Below, in pieces: positions 44,480 to 52,926 of a DNA stretch of 64,000 nt. The DNA is from Mycobacterium sp. (lineage in GTDB: Bacteria; Actinomycetota; Actinomycetes; Mycobacteriales; Mycobacteriaceae): the NCBI RefSeq assembly GCF_019247635.1, contig NZ_JAFBAR010000009.1, forward strand, positions 1 to 64,000, in the 5' to 3' direction. A model generated the notes under the pieces. The model ran no database searches. It was not told where the DNA came from and was given only the letters and a program-made list of their open reading frames with translations. A program made the translations under genes and the position numbers. Position 1 is the stretch's first letter, and each line of letters begins with the position of its first letter.

Positions 44480-45744
44480 GCTCGATCGTCTTGCGGGCGG
44501 CCCGCTGGGCCGACGTCGACGCCGGTGAGGTGCGCTCGCCCGCGCTGGTGGTTGTCGACGGCGAGCGCATCACCGCCGTCAATCCCGAGGAGGCAGGGCC
44601 GGATTGGCCGCCGGATTCTGCCACGGTGATCGACCTGGGGGACGTCACCCTGCTGCCGGGTCTGATGGACATGGAGCTCAACCTGTTCATCGGCGGCCCG
44701 GGAGGACCCGCCGGCCTGCCGGCGCCCATGCACGGTGTCCAGGACGATCCGCCCTATCGCACCCTGCGGGCCGCGGTCAACGCGCGCACCACGCTGGAAG
44801 CCGGGTTCACCACCGTGCGCAACCTCGGGCTCATGGTCAAGACCGGTGGATACCTGCTCGATGTCGCGTTGCAGCGGGCCATCGAGCACGGCTGGCACAT
44901 TGGGCCGCGCATTTATCCGGCCGGGCATGCCGTCACCCCGTACGGCGGCCACCTGGACCCCACGGTCTTCCAGCGGTTGGCGCCGGGGATCATGCCGCTG
45001 TCGGTCGCCGAGGGCATCGCCAACGGCGTGCCCGACGTGATCGCGTGCGTGCGCTACCAGATTCGCCACGGTGCCAAGCTGATCAAGGTGTCGGCCTCCG
45101 GCGGCGTCATGTCGCACAGCACCGCTCCGGGCTCCCAGCAGTATTCCGACGCCGAGTTCGCGGCGATCGCCGACGAAGCGCACCGGGCCGGCGTGCGGGT
45201 GGCTGCGCATGCGATCGGGGATACCGCGATCCAGGCGTGCATCCGGGCCGGTATCGACTGCATCGAACACGGCTTTCTGGCCAGTGACGAGACGATCCAG
45301 ATGATGGTCGACCACGACACCTTCCTGGTCTCCACCACCTACCTGACCGAGGCGATGGCGATCGATCGGATCGCGCCGGAACTGCGCAAGAAGGCCGAAG
45401 CGGTGTTCCCGCGGGCAAAGGCCATGCTGCCCAAGGCAATTGCCGCAGGGGTGCGCATCGCGTGCGGCACCGATGCGCCGGCCATCCCGCACGGCCGGAA
45501 CGCCGACGAGCTGGTGGCGCTGGTCGACCGCGGCATGACACCCATGCAGGCGATCCGCGCCGCCACCGTGGTGGCCGCCGAACTCGTCGACGCCGACGAC
45601 GAACTCGGCCGCCTTGCCCCCGGTTACCTCGCCGACATCGTCGCCGTGCCCGGGGATCCGTCGCGGGACATCGGCACGACGCTCGACATCTCGTTCGTCA
45701 TGAAGGGCGGACAGATTTATAAGACACGCGATAGCGCCGAATAG
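44476..45744 (+). CDS. Amidohydrolase with altered metal-binding motif
   Basis: A 422-residue protein of the imidazolonepropionase/prolidase-like amidohydrolase family. The usual HxH after strand 1 (PGLxDxHxH) is replaced: PGLMDMELNLFIGG has E67 and N69. Other site elements are present: K in GAKLIKVSASGG (carboxylated lysine), H in VAAHAIGDTA, H in CIEHGFL and D in ACGTDAPAIPHG. It may bind one metal or use a different set of ligands. GTG 44476 overlaps the stop of the small partner gene (GTGA). It could hydrolyse a cyclic intermediate of the pathway. Confidence 0.85.
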   Translation: MSSIVLRAARWADVDAGEVRSPALVVVDGERITAVNPEEAGPDWPPDSATVIDLGDVTLLPGLMDMELNLFIGGPGGPAGLPAPMHGVQDDPPYRTLRAAVNARTTLEAGFTTVRNLGLMVKTGGYLLDVALQRAIEHGWHIGPRIYPAGHAVTPYGGHLDPTVFQRLAPGIMPLSVAEGIANGVPDVIACVRYQIRHGAKLIKVSASGGVMSHSTAPGSQQYSDAEFAAIADEAHRAGVRVAAHAIGDTAIQACIRAGIDCIEHGFLASDETIQMMVDHDTFLVSTTYLTEAMAIDRIAPELRKKAEAVFPRAKAMLPKAIAAGVRIACGTDAPAIPHGRNADELVALVDRGMTPMQAIRAATVVAAELVDADDELGRLAPGYLADIVAVPGDPSRDIGTTLDISFVMKGGQIYKTRDSAE

Positions 45745-45758
45745 TGGCGGAGGCGGGC

Positions 45759-46211
45759 ATGGAACTCACCGACAACATCCTGTGGCTACTCAAGCAGGCC
45801 TTCTACTACTCGCTGACCACCATCAACGACGCGATGAGGGTCCACGGCGTCAGCACGGCGCAGATCGGTGTGTTACGCCAGCTCGCCAACGAACCCGGCC
45901 TGTCCGGCGCCGAACTGGCCCGACGGCTGCTGATCAGCCCCCAAGGGGTTCAGCTCGCGCTGACCTCGCTGCAACGCCGCGGCCTGGTGGAGAGAAAACA
46001 GGACCCGCAACATGGGCGCATCCTGCAGGCCTACCTCACCGACGAAGGGCGCAAGGTCGCGGGGACTGTGGTCAATGACGCAATTGAGGCGCACCAGCAG
46101 GTGTTCGGTGTGCTCAGCACCGAAGAGCAGGAGACCCTGCGCGAATTGCTCGGCCGCGTGGTCGAGAAGGGCACCGGTCACGAGCTGTTCAACGACCATG
46201 TCGACGGGTGA
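45759..46211 (+). CDS. MarR-family transcriptional regulator
   Basis: A 150-residue winged-helix regulator: MRVHGVSTAQIGVLRQLANEPGLSGAELARRLLISPQGVQLALTSLQRRGLVERKQDPQHGRILQAYLTDEGRKVAGTV. It lies inside the oxygenase gene run, so it probably regulates it in response to substrate or product. ATG 45759 has GGAGG 6 bases upstream (45748-45752). A GTG at 45744 overlapping the previous stop is an alternative. Confidence 0.85.
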   Translation: MELTDNILWLLKQAFYYSLTTINDAMRVHGVSTAQIGVLRQLANEPGLSGAELARRLLISPQGVQLALTSLQRRGLVERKQDPQHGRILQAYLTDEGRKVAGTVVNDAIEAHQQVFGVLSTEEQETLRELLGRVVEKGTGHELFNDHVDG

Positions 46212-46218
46212 CCGTCCC

Positions 46219-46596
46219 ATGGCGAGCAGACGCAAACGCACCCGAAACGCCGTGGTTTTCGGTGCGTTTGCGTCTGCTCGGCCTCACGCCGTTGCCTCGC
46301 CGCCCGATGCCGAAGCCGGGGCCACCGAAAAAGTGACGATCGAGCTGAATGGACGCGCGATGTCAGTGACCTACTACCCCGGCGACACGGTGCTGCAGAC
46401 GGCCCGCATGGCGGGTTTGTACCCACCATCGTCGTGCGAAATCGGTTCGTGTGGAACGTGTATGGGGCGGCTGACCGAGGGTAGCGCGCGGATGCTCAAC
46501 AACGACGCGCTCGAGGACGACGAGGTAGCCGAGGGCTGGATCTTGACCTGCCAGGCGCTGCCGACCAGTCCCACGGTTCGGGTGGTTTACGAATGA
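46219..46596 (+). CDS. [2Fe-2S] plant-type ferredoxin
   Basis: Up to 125 residues. The cluster ligands are C73, C78, C81 (SSCEIGSCGTCMGRL) and C111 (ILTCQAL). The fold begins at VTIELNGRAMSVTYYPGD (about residue 39). It should carry electrons to the two Rieske oxygenases; no ferredoxin reductase gene is in the cluster. The first about 25 codons lie in a large palindrome (46224-46279), so the ATG at 46219 may be an accident of that element and the true start may be GTG 46333 (87 residues), although its ribosome-binding site is weak. It overlaps the SDR gene by 4 bp. Confidence 0.85.
   Translation: MASRRKRTRNAVVFGAFASARPHAVASPPDAEAGATEKVTIELNGRAMSVTYYPGDTVLQTARMAGLYPPSSCEIGSCGTCMGRLTEGSARMLNNDALEDDEVAEGWILTCQALPTSPTVRVVYE
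46224..46279. repeat. Long palindromic element (19-bp arms) between MarR and ferredoxin
   Basis: GAGCAGACGCAAACGCACC (46224-46242) pairs perfectly with 46261-46279. GAAA and TTTC extend the stem inside an 18-nt loop with one bulge. It is placed 13 bp after the MarR stop and inside the annotated ferredoxin N-terminus. The sequence resembles a dispersed intergenic palindrome of mycobacteria, from memory. Confidence 0.7.
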
Positions 46597-47342
46597 CAAC
46601 GAACAGGGTGGCCGTGGTGACCGGCGGCGCATCGGGCATCGGTGCGGCCAGCTGCCGCGAGCTGGGCCGGCGCGGGCACAAGGTCGCGGTTCTCGACATC
46701 AATGAGCAAGCGGCGCAACGCGTCAGCGAGGAGCTGCGCGCCAGCGGGGTAGCCGCCGTCGGCGTCGGCGCCGACGTCACCAACCGCCCCGCCGTCGAGG
46801 AGGCGTTCGCAAAGGTGCGGACCGAGCTTGGTCCGGTCTCCGTCCTGGTGACCAGCGCCGGTTTGTTCGGTTACTCGGCGTTCATGGAGATCACAACCGA
46901 GGCGTGGTCGCGCATCATCGACGTCAACCTGACGGGCACCTTCCATTGCTGTCAGGCCGCCCTGCCGGACATGTTGGCCGCGGAATGGGGTCGCATCGTG
47001 ATGATTTCGTCCTCGAGCGCCCAACGCGGGTCACCGTTCGCGGCCCACTACGCGGCGAGCAAAGGCGCGGTGCTCACCCTGACCAAGTCGCTGGCGCGCG
47101 AGTACGCGGCCCGCGGGATCACGGTCAACACCATCCCGCCGTCGGGTATCGAGACGCCGATGCAGCACCAGTCACAAGCCGCCGGATACCTGCCCTCGAA
47201 TGAGCAGATCGCCAGCAATATCCCGGTGGGTTATCTGGGCACCGGCGCCGATATCGCCGCGGCGGTCGGATTCTTGTGTTCGGAAGAGGCCAGGTTCATC
47301 ACGGGCCAGGTCTTGGGTGTCAACGGTGGAGCAGTGCTATGA
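46593..47342 (+). CDS. Short-chain dehydrogenase/reductase
   Basis: A 249-residue classical SDR: VVTGGASGIGAASCRELGRRG (TGxxxGxG), SAG in VLVTSAGLF, ISSSSAQRG (Ser), YAASKGAVLTLTKSLAREY (YxxxK), ending FITGQVLGVNGGAVL. It probably oxidises a diol or alcohol made by the oxygenases. ATG overlaps the ferredoxin stop by 4 bp. Confidence 0.9.
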   Translation: MTTNRVAVVTGGASGIGAASCRELGRRGHKVAVLDINEQAAQRVSEELRASGVAAVGVGADVTNRPAVEEAFAKVRTELGPVSVLVTSAGLFGYSAFMEITTEAWSRIIDVNLTGTFHCCQAALPDMLAAEWGRIVMISSSSAQRGSPFAAHYAASKGAVLTLTKSLAREYAARGITVNTIPPSGIETPMQHQSQAAGYLPSNEQIASNIPVGYLGTGADIAAAVGFLCSEEARFITGQVLGVNGGAVL

Positions 47343-47367
47343 CGATCTCGCCGAAGGGGAGGTTCAG

Positions 47368-48639
47368 GTGACGCGATCAGGAAGGCCCACCGAGGGGTCC
47401 TGGACAGAACACTATTCCGACCTGGGAACCGGCCCAGTGTCGTTCCGGGACTCCACGTCCCCGGAGTTCTACGAACTCGAACGCGAAGCGGTCTTCAAAC
47501 GAGCCTGGCTCAATGTCGCCCGCGTCGAGGAGTTACCCCGCGTAGGCAGTTACGTCACCAAGGAGATCGAGGTCGCCCGCGTCTCGGTCATCCTGGTCAG
47601 GGGTCGCGACGATCGCATCCGCGCCTTTTACAACGTCTGCCGTCATCGCGGAAACAAGCTGGTGTGGAACGACTTTCCCGGCGAAGCGACCCGCGGCACC
47701 TGTCGGCAGTTCACCTGTAAGTACCACGGGTGGCGCTACGACCTCGACGGCGCACTGAAGTTCGTGCAGCAGCAGTCCGAGTTCTTCGACCTGGACATGG
47801 CCGACTACGGCTTGAGCCCGGTGCACTGCGACGTCTGGAACGGCTTCGTCTTCATCAACCTCGATGCCGAACCGCGCCAGGGTCTGCGCGAGTTTCTGGG
47901 CCCCATGGTCACCGGTCTGGACGGCTACCCGTTCAACAAACTGACGGAACGCTACGAATGGGTCGCGCACAACAACAGCAACTGGAAGATTTTCGCCGAC
48001 GCGTTCCAGGAGTACTACCACGTGCCGTCGCTGCATCCACAACAGGTGCCACCGGAGGTGCGTGACCCCAACGCCGGATTCACTTGCGGCCATTTCCAAC
48101 TCGACGGCCCGCACCGGCTGGTGTCGACCGCGGGGCGTCGCCGCTGGCTGCTTGCACCGGAGTACATGTACCCGATCGAGCGCGCCACCCGAAGCGGTCT
48201 GGTCGGCCCGTGGCGCACCCCCGACATCGGGGAACTCCCGCCCGGACTCAACCCCGGTGGCATCGAGCCATGGGGGATCAGCAACTTCCAGATCTTCCCC
48301 AACACCGAGATCCTCATCTACGGCGGTTGGTATCTGCTGTACCGCTACTGGCCCACGTCGTACAACACCCACCGCTTCGAGGCCTACACCTACTACCACC
48401 CCGCCCGCAGCGTGCGAGAGCGCATCGAACATGAAGTGGCCGCCGTGGTGCTCAAGGAATTTGCGCTGCAGGACGCGGGCATGCTCGGCGGGACGCAGGC
48501 CGCGCTGGAGTACGGCATCGTCGACGAGTTTCCGCTCAGCGACCAGGAAATCCTGGTGCGCCACCTGCACAAGGTCGTCGTCGACTGGGTCAGTGAATAT
48601 CAGGGCTCCCGTCGCGAAAAGCTGCCGGCAGGAGTGTGA
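47368..48639 (+). CDS. Rieske non-heme iron oxygenase, alpha subunit type (copy 2)
   Basis: A 423-residue paralogue of the protein at 42874-44145. Rieske ligands C91, H93 (VCRHRGNKL), C117 and H120 (TCKYHGWRYD); iron site in ADAFQEYYHVPSLH. The start GTG 47368 follows AGGGGAGG (47355-47362) at 5-nt spacing. The N-terminal block (GSWTEHYSDLGTGPVSFRDSTSPEFYELEREAVFKRAWLNV) and the C-terminal block (LSDQEILVRHLHKVVVDWV) match copy 1. The middle differs: WEMADEMRKPIDD in copy 1 against WLLAPEYMYPIER here. The two could have different substrates or form a heteromer. Confidence 0.92.
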   Translation: MTRSGRPTEGSWTEHYSDLGTGPVSFRDSTSPEFYELEREAVFKRAWLNVARVEELPRVGSYVTKEIEVARVSVILVRGRDDRIRAFYNVCRHRGNKLVWNDFPGEATRGTCRQFTCKYHGWRYDLDGALKFVQQQSEFFDLDMADYGLSPVHCDVWNGFVFINLDAEPRQGLREFLGPMVTGLDGYPFNKLTERYEWVAHNNSNWKIFADAFQEYYHVPSLHPQQVPPEVRDPNAGFTCGHFQLDGPHRLVSTAGRRRWLLAPEYMYPIERATRSGLVGPWRTPDIGELPPGLNPGGIEPWGISNFQIFPNTEILIYGGWYLLYRYWPTSYNTHRFEAYTYYHPARSVRERIEHEVAAVVLKEFALQDAGMLGGTQAALEYGIVDEFPLSDQEILVRHLHKVVVDWVSEYQGSRREKLPAGV

Positions 48640-48641
48640 CC

Positions 48642-48977
48642 ATGTCAGATGCCTTGCTGCCCAGCGCATTCGCCGAACTGGAGAGTTACGCCCGGACCTG
48701 GTGCCTGGCCACCGAAACCGAACGCTGGAACGCCCGGATGTCCAGCACCATGCCGCAGATGCAGGATTTCTACGACGCATTCTTCCCGCGGCTCGAAGAG
48801 GCCATCGAGTACTGCGACAAGTTCACCCTGGACGATCTGCCCGACGATGCACTCAACCTGCTTTACCTGATCTATTCGCTGATCATGGTCGCCATGGCCG
48901 TCGAGGTCATGCATCAACCCGTGCCGGTCAACGCCGCCGACGCGGTGATGATCCGTACTGACGAACCGATTCCCTGA
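48642..48977 (+). CDS. Small partner protein of Rieske oxygenase (copy 2)
   Basis: A 111-residue paralogue of the protein at 44150-44479, also directly after a Rieske oxygenase. Core: FAELESYARTWCLATETERWNARMSSTMPQMQDFYDAFFPRLEEAIEYCDKFTLDDLPDDALNLLYLIYSLIMVAMAVEVMHQPVPV. ATG 48642 has AGGAG (48630-48634). The repeated gene order (oxygenase then small protein) is strong evidence that the two function together. Confidence 0.75.
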   Translation: MSDALLPSAFAELESYARTWCLATETERWNARMSSTMPQMQDFYDAFFPRLEEAIEYCDKFTLDDLPDDALNLLYLIYSLIMVAMAVEVMHQPVPVNAADAVMIRTDEPIP

Positions 48978-49024
48978 ACCGTCAACGCGTTTGCGGCAGT
49001 CCGATCTTCTAGGAAGGACCGAGC

Positions 49025-49870
49025 ATGAGTCCGCTCACCATCACCAACCTCACCGAGTCGGTCGGCGCCGAGGTCTGCGGCCTTGACCTGGCCGACATCG
49101 CCGCCGAGGACTCGATCGGAGAGGCCGTCCTGGACGCCCTGGAGGCCAGCGGTGTTCTGGTGTTCCGCGGTCTGCAACTCGATCCGGCGGCCCAGGTCGC
49201 ATTTTGTCAGCGACTCGGCGAGGTCGATCACTCGTCAGACGGTCACCACCCTGTGCCCGGGATTTACCCCATCAGTCTGAATCCGGCAAAGAACTCCTCG
49301 GCGGACTACCTGAAGGCCACGTTTGACTGGCACATCGACGGATGCACGCCGCTGGGGGAGGAGTGCCCGCAAAAAGCCACCGTTCTGTCGGCGGTCCAGG
49401 TGGCCGAGTGGGGCGGCCAAACAGAATTCGCCAACTCGTATGCGGCCTACGACGCGCTGACGGCGGCAGAGAAACAGCGCTTCGGCTCGCTGCGCGTGGT
49501 GCATTCGCTGGAAGCCTCGCAACGGCGCGTCCACCCGGATCCGAGTCCAGAGTTGTTGGCGCGGTGGCGATCCCGACGCAACCACGTGCATCCGTTGGTG
49601 TGGACGCACCGCAGCGGCCGCAAGTCGCTGGTGTTGGGCGCGTCGGCCGACTATGTCGTCGGAATGGATCTCGACGAGGGTCGCGCCCTGTTGGACGAGT
49701 TGCTCGACCGCGCCACGGTGCGCGACCGGGTGTACAGCCACCGCTGGTCGGTCGGCGACACCGTCATCTGGGACAACCGCGGGGTGCTGCACCGGGCGGC
49801 GCCCTACGATCCGGGCTCACGACGTGAGATGCTGCGCACCACGGTTCTTGGTGACGAACCGATCGAATAA
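49025..49870 (+). CDS. TauD/TfdA-family 2-oxoglutarate-dependent dioxygenase
   Basis: A 281-residue Fe(II)/2-oxoglutarate enzyme. The iron ligands are H103-x-D105 (FDWHIDGCTPL) and a distal His in WDNRGVLHRAAPYD; the 2-oxoglutarate Arg is in SRREMLRTT. It hydroxylates or cleaves an organic acid, sulfonate or ether. AGGAAGGA directly upstream (about 49012) is a strong ribosome-binding site. It is the last gene of the oxygenase run. Confidence 0.88.
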   Translation: MSPLTITNLTESVGAEVCGLDLADIAAEDSIGEAVLDALEASGVLVFRGLQLDPAAQVAFCQRLGEVDHSSDGHHPVPGIYPISLNPAKNSSADYLKATFDWHIDGCTPLGEECPQKATVLSAVQVAEWGGQTEFANSYAAYDALTAAEKQRFGSLRVVHSLEASQRRVHPDPSPELLARWRSRRNHVHPLVWTHRSGRKSLVLGASADYVVGMDLDEGRALLDELLDRATVRDRVYSHRWSVGDTVIWDNRGVLHRAAPYDPGSRREMLRTTVLGDEPIE

Positions 49871-50010
49871 GACGACACCGATGGGCAAACCGGACCACCG
49901 GTTTGCGCTGCGTTACCCTGACGATTCCAACCTCTTGGACGCGCAGGAGAACCGCGAATGGACCGCAGCATCGACAGTGCACTCGGCAGCAACGCCGTCC
50001 GAGCCAGGCC

Positions 50011-50463
50011 ATGAAAACGGCCGAGTTTGTTCTGCTGCTCGTGTTGGGCATCGCCGCGCTGCAGGCCCTGGTCTGGATCCCGATTATTGTCTGGCTTCGG
50101 CGCAAGTATCGCGCAGCCCTGGCAACACTTACCGCCGGCCTCCAAGGCGAGACGGTGCTTCGTGCGCCGGAGAAGGCGCGGTATCGGGGCGCGTCGGCGC
50201 CCAACTACCCAGCTGCCGGCAACAACGGCGTGATCGCGCTCAGTCGACGCCGGTTGGTTTTCCTCACCGTCACGGGTAAATCGATCGAAATACCCGTCTC
50301 CGAAATCCGGGGCGTCCGCGAGGCGAAGGTCTTCAAAAGCGCCGTCGTCGGCGGCAAAACGCATCTGGTCGTCCAGCTACTCGCCGGGGAGGTCGCCTTC
50401 TTCGTGGTCGACAACGCGGCATGGATGACGGCAATCAATTCTCTTGCGGCGCAGAGAAAATAG
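50011..50463 (+). CDS. Single-pass membrane protein with PH-like domain
   Basis: A 150-residue protein. An N-terminal membrane segment (about residues 5-25, EFVLLLVLGIAALQALVWIPIIVWL) is followed by a basic stretch (RRKYR) and a domain of strands (GVIALSRRRLVFLTVTGKSIEIPVSEIRGVREAKVF, THLVVQLLAGEVAFFVVDNAAWMTAINSL) that fits a bacterial PH/GRAM-like fold. ATG 50011 is chosen. Function unknown. Confidence 0.7.
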   Translation: MKTAEFVLLLVLGIAALQALVWIPIIVWLRRKYRAALATLTAGLQGETVLRAPEKARYRGASAPNYPAAGNNGVIALSRRRLVFLTVTGKSIEIPVSEIRGVREAKVFKSAVVGGKTHLVVQLLAGEVAFFVVDNAAWMTAINSLAAQRK

Positions 50464-50557
50464 TCTCCGCGCCGACGTGCCGATCGTCGCCACCGGCGGC
50501 AAGGAAGACAAGCCGATGTGGGTCACCGGCGCCAGCGCACACAACCGGTTGTTGCCG

Positions 50558-50974
50558 TCAATTGCCATGTCGTTCGCCGGTTTTGCTGCCGCGCGGGTCG
50601 ATCAGGTCACGGAACCCTTCCGCCCTGTGGACGGACGCCCCGATCCTTTGCAGTCGGTAGGTCAGCGCCTTGTCCGAGGTCACGACGTGGATTTCCGCCG
50701 GTTGCGGGTCGGTCTGGACGATCCGGACGATCTCGTCGTCAGCGGAATCGGCCGCCGCCCTGGGCGCATGCGCCACCCGAATCACCGTGGAGCCGATGGG
50801 AATTGAGGGGGGACGTTCGAATACCACCGTCACGTCTCGTTTCTCACAACAGCCCTCCGCGCGGGCCCACCGGTCAAGTTTTTCCACCAGGGCGATCATC
50901 GCGCCGTGCCGGTCCTTCCACCAGCCATCCGGGCGACTACCGATCACATTCATGCCGTCGACGATCCAGCGCAC
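50558..50974 (-). CDS. NYN-domain (YacP-like) putative RNA nuclease
   Basis: About 138 residues starting VRWIVDGMNVIGSRPDGWWKDRHGAMIALVEKLDRWARAEG, the PIN/NYN-like first acidic site (VDGMN). Then VTVVFERPPSIPIGSTVIRVAHAPRAAADSADDEIVRIVQTDPQPAEIHVVTSDKALTYRLQRIGASVHRAEGF, where DDEI and TSDKAL give the other acidic residues. Such proteins are metal-dependent RNases of the Rae1/YacP type. The start at GTG 50974 is preferred over 51085, which reads through an unlikely Arg-rich leader. Confidence 0.8.
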   Translation of the reverse strand: MRWIVDGMNVIGSRPDGWWKDRHGAMIALVEKLDRWARAEGCCEKRDVTVVFERPPSIPIGSTVIRVAHAPRAAADSADDEIVRIVQTDPQPAEIHVVTSDKALTYRLQRIGASVHRAEGFRDLIDPRGSKTGERHGN

Positions 50975-51146
50975 GGGTCCACGGTACGCAGGATGCCCGA
51001 CCGCACTCAAAACCAGCGACGCTTTCAAATCTCTCGGCCTGCGCGTCAGCGCACATGGGTGATCACGAGTGGTTGACGTTCGCACGCCGCCTCGGCGGCC
51101 TCACCGCCTGAGCGGCCCGGGTACATCGATCGCATACGATCAGCGG

Positions 51147-52049
51147 ATGCGTGGCGCAAAAATCCTGATTACCGGTGCGACCGGCCAGGTCGCCGCACCC
51201 GTCGCCCAGGCACTGGCGGCCGACAACGAGGTGTGGGGCATCGCCCGCTTCACCAACGCCGCCGCGCGCGAAGGACTCGAAAAGGCCGGCGTCCGATGCC
51301 AAACGGTCAACCTGGCCGCTGGAGACTTCACCGGGATCCCGGCCGACTTCGACTACATCCTCAACCTGGCCGTGGCCAAGAGCGGTAAATGGGACAAGGA
51401 CCTGGCAGCTAACGCGGAATCGGTCGGCGTCCTCATGGCCCATTGCCGCACCGCAAAAGCCTTCCTGCACTGCTCCTCGGCGGCCGTCTACGACCCGCCC
51501 GGCGACGAACTCCGGACCGAACGTGACGCTCTGGGCGACAACCATAAGTCCTTGCTTCCCACCTATTCCATCGCCAAGATCGCGGGCGAGTCCGTCGCTC
51601 GCTCGATGTCGCGCGTGCTCGAGATGCCCACCACCATCGCCCGCCTCAACGTCCCCTACGGCGACAACGGCGGGTGGCCGTACTACCACCTGGAGATGAT
51701 CCTGTCTGGGATCCCGATCCCGGTCCCGCCGGGCGGACCGGCCCGCTACAACCCGATCCACGAGGACGACATCATCGCAACCATCCCGAAGCTGCTCGAG
51801 GTCGCATCGGTGCCGGCGACCACCGTCAACTGGGCCGGCGACCAGATCATCAGCATCCAGGAGTGGTGCACCTACCTAGGCGAGCTGGTCGGCCGCGAGC
51901 CGGTTTTCGACGAAAGCGAACAGGCACTGCGCGCAAATCCCGTCGACGTCACCCGGTTGCGTGAACTCATCGGTACCCGCACGACGGTCGACTGGCGCGA
52001 CGGAATGCGGCGGATGGCTGCGACGTTCCATCCCGAACTGGTCGGATGA
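51147..52049 (+). CDS. NAD-dependent epimerase/dehydratase (extended SDR)
   Basis: A 300-residue extended SDR: ILITGATGQVAAPVAQALAADNEVWGIARF, FLHCSSAAVYDPPG, YSIAKIAGESVARSM (YxxxK) and TIARLNVPYGDNGGWPYYHLEMILSGIPIPVPPGGPARYNPIHEDDIIATIPKLLEVASVPATTVNWAGDQIISIQEWCTYLGELVG. It is a paralogue of the protein at 33804-34736. ATG 51147 starts it; upstream sequence is unlike the family. It ends one base before the convergent hydrolase gene. Confidence 0.85.
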   Translation: MRGAKILITGATGQVAAPVAQALAADNEVWGIARFTNAAAREGLEKAGVRCQTVNLAAGDFTGIPADFDYILNLAVAKSGKWDKDLAANAESVGVLMAHCRTAKAFLHCSSAAVYDPPGDELRTERDALGDNHKSLLPTYSIAKIAGESVARSMSRVLEMPTTIARLNVPYGDNGGWPYYHLEMILSGIPIPVPPGGPARYNPIHEDDIIATIPKLLEVASVPATTVNWAGDQIISIQEWCTYLGELVGREPVFDESEQALRANPVDVTRLRELIGTRTTVDWRDGMRRMAATFHPELVG

Positions 52050-52050
52050 C

Positions 52051-52872
52051 TCACAGATAGCCCAGTAGCCGGTCGGCGAATGAGTCCGGGTGCTCCCGGT
52101 GCATGAAGTGCCCGCCGCGAACTTCCTCAACGGTGTACTCGCCCTCGAACATTCGCGCGGCACCACGATAGTCCGAGGGCTGGACAACAGGATCGTCGAG
52201 TCCGGCGAAGGCGACCGTCGGGACCTTGATCCGCGCCTTGAGCGACGCGGACGGGACGGGGGATAGCTTGCGGTAATAGCCGAACGCCGCGTTCAAGCTC
52301 GCCGGGTTTGAAAAACACACGCGCACAGGGTCGAACTCACTGGGATCGGGGTTCCACGCCGGAGACCATCTTCTGTAGATGGCGGGCAGCGCCGCAAAGT
52401 CATTGCGCGCAAATCGATCCGGCGCCCCGGGAAACTTGTAAGTCACGAAATGACGTGCGCCCCAAAGCTTTTTCAGCGATGGCCTGAGGGCCGCGGGGTG
52501 CGGAATGCCAATCACGAACAGTTTCGTGACCCGATCGGGGTCAAGTGCAGCCGCGCCGTAGGCGGCCGAGGCACCCCAATCGTGCCCGACGACGACGGCG
52601 TCACTGGCGCCGAGCGCGTCGATCAGCGCGAGCGGGTCGCGCGCCAGGGTCTCCTGATCGGCGTCGCGGTCGGGGATCCCACTCGGGTGATACCCACGCA
52701 TGAACGGGCTCACGACCCGGTACCCCTTGGCGGCGATTCGCGCACGCAGGTGGTCCCACGAATGCGCGGTGTCCGGGAAGCCGTGCAGCAAAAGCACCAG
52801 CGACCCGGAGCCCTCGCTGAGATACGCGAACCTCAGCCCGTTCGCGTCGACAAACTGAATTGCATCGGCCAT
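52051..52872 (-). CDS. Alpha/beta hydrolase, epoxide hydrolase-like
   Basis: A 273-residue protein with the alpha/beta-hydrolase layout: oxyanion motif LLHGFPDTAHSWDHL, nucleophile D in VVVGHDWGASAAYG (H-D-W as in epoxide hydrolases and haloalkane dehalogenases), cap region, and catalytic His in RGGHFMHREHPDSFADRL. An Asp nucleophile makes epoxide or ester-like hydrolysis through a covalent alkyl-enzyme intermediate the likely chemistry. Confidence 0.87.
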   Translation of the reverse strand: MADAIQFVDANGLRFAYLSEGSGSLVLLLHGFPDTAHSWDHLRARIAAKGYRVVSPFMRGYHPSGIPDRDADQETLARDPLALIDALGASDAVVVGHDWGASAAYGAAALDPDRVTKLFVIGIPHPAALRPSLKKLWGARHFVTYKFPGAPDRFARNDFAALPAIYRRWSPAWNPDPSEFDPVRVCFSNPASLNAAFGYYRKLSPVPSASLKARIKVPTVAFAGLDDPVVQPSDYRGAARMFEGEYTVEEVRGGHFMHREHPDSFADRLLGYL

Positions 52873-52926
52873 GCCATGGGGACACTACGCCAGCGGGACC
52901 GCATCGCATTGTTCCGGGTTGATGCG

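Noticed and set aside
47200..47367. Upstream extension of the second Rieske oxygenase
   Set aside because: It overlaps the SDR gene in another frame; GTG 47368 has a strong ribosome-binding site and matches copy 1.
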